64,000 bases of DNA from Aureispira sp. CCB-E (GTDB lineage Bacteria; Bacteroidota; Bacteroidia; Chitinophagales; Saprospiraceae): the NCBI RefSeq assembly GCF_031326345.1, contig NZ_CP133671.1, forward strand, positions 5,905,001 through 5,969,000. The letters are read 5' to 3'. Below are positions 63,779 through 64,000 of this stretch, piece by piece. The notes under the pieces were generated by a model. That model was not told the origin of the DNA. It was given only the letters and a program-made list of their open reading frames with translations, and did no database searches. A program made the position numbers and the translations under genes. Numbering within the stretch: position 1 is the first letter of the stretch; each line of letters opens with the position of its first letter.

Positions 63779-64000
63779 TTACTCTCGAACTAAGGTAAAA
63801 GCAGATTGTACAGAAGGATTATCAGTATCTATAGGTGTTGAGGTGGGTAGGTAATTGGTTTTACTGATGTGTAAACTTATATTTTTACCTATATTTTGAG
63901 GCGGCAAGACCAAGTAGAACTCATAAGTTCCATCTTCTTTAGTCAGCACTTGCGCCCCCATTATTTGAACCAGTGCTTCGTTAATTGGCTCATTTTGTTC
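63779..64000 (-). CDS. C-terminal part of a regulatory-like beta-sandwich protein (cut by window edge)
   Basis: The frame is open from the window edge to a TAA at 63779-63781, giving 73 codons. It reads EQNEPINEALVQIMGAQVLT, KEDGTYEFYLVLPPQ and ISLHISKTNYLPTSTPID. The pattern P-I-N-E-A-x-V ... T-K-E-D-G-x-Y-x-F ... is that of a carboxypeptidase-regulatory-like (CarboxypepD_reg/CNA-B-type) domain, often part of larger secreted or TonB-linked proteins in Bacteroidota. The ATG at 63961 lies inside the domain and is not the real start. The rest of the gene lies beyond the window. Confidence 0.7.
   Translation of the reverse strand, partial: EQNEPINEALVQIMGAQVLTKEDGTYEFYLVLPPQNIGKNISLHISKTNYLPTSTPIDTDNPSVQSAFTLVRE

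Overview
The window is low-GC DNA (clearly A+T rich) from a member of the Bacteroidota, probably the class Saprospiria and plausibly close to Aureispira. The phylum is supported by the 5' third of a 16S rRNA gene at the left edge, by promoters of the Bacteroidota type (TTTG about 19-20 bases before TAnnTTTG), by many secreted proteins ending in type IX secretion (T9SS) sorting domains or gliding-motility-associated C-terminal domains, by SprB repeats, and by the DUF4856/imelysin lipoprotein pair. The genus is a guess; no database was searched.

Layout. 1-1040: start of a 16S gene on the minus strand, driven by three promoters on a 118-base tandem repeat. 1.4-3.4 kb: two secreted proteins, one OmpA-like. 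3.7-10.5 kb: trpS, an LRR protein, an unknown protein, a double CbbX-like AAA+ ATPase and a PhoD-like phosphatase. 11-14.3 kb: a small membrane protein, then a DUF4856 and imelysin lipoprotein operon. 14.7-18 kb: cytochrome P450 and histidine ammonia-lyase. 18.6-29.8 kb, plus strand: a T9SS cargo protein, a MoxR-like ATPase, an unrecognised 816-residue protein paired with a FISUMP-domain membrane protein, a GlcD-like flavoprotein and a PKD-rich cell-surface protein.

29.9-48.5 kb, minus strand, is the most unusual part. A 3,123-residue surface protein (B: LamG, M43 metallopeptidase, PKD-like, propeller-like, five SprB repeats, DUF11-like, beta-helix, T9SS domain) is followed by a 495-residue T9SS protein (A). 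The B-tail plus A unit is then repeated three more times. The B copies are increasingly 5'-truncated (about 704, 164 and 168 codons) and the last A copy carries a nonsense codon and a deletion of its sorting domain. Blocks of near-perfect DNA identity, in a mosaic pattern, suggest recent duplication and gene conversion. One full-length locus followed by promoterless, startless partial copies resembles a silent-cassette antigenic-variation locus; this is a hypothesis.

48.7-64 kb: a PBP1-like lipoprotein, a second lipoprotein and an unknown protein; then on the minus strand a SigZ-like sigma factor upstream of a TPR-CHAT protease-like membrane protein; an AraC regulator divergent from a small membrane protein; an OB-like small protein with a methyltransferase; a lipoprotein/S41 peptidase/CtlX-like hydrolase operon; an AlkD-like protein; and an LRR protein downstream of a gene cut by the window edge.

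A short dispersed repeat with a core like CCACGTAGTAGCAGC occurs in at least eight intergenic places. I saw no tRNA genes, CRISPR arrays, transposases or phage genes.
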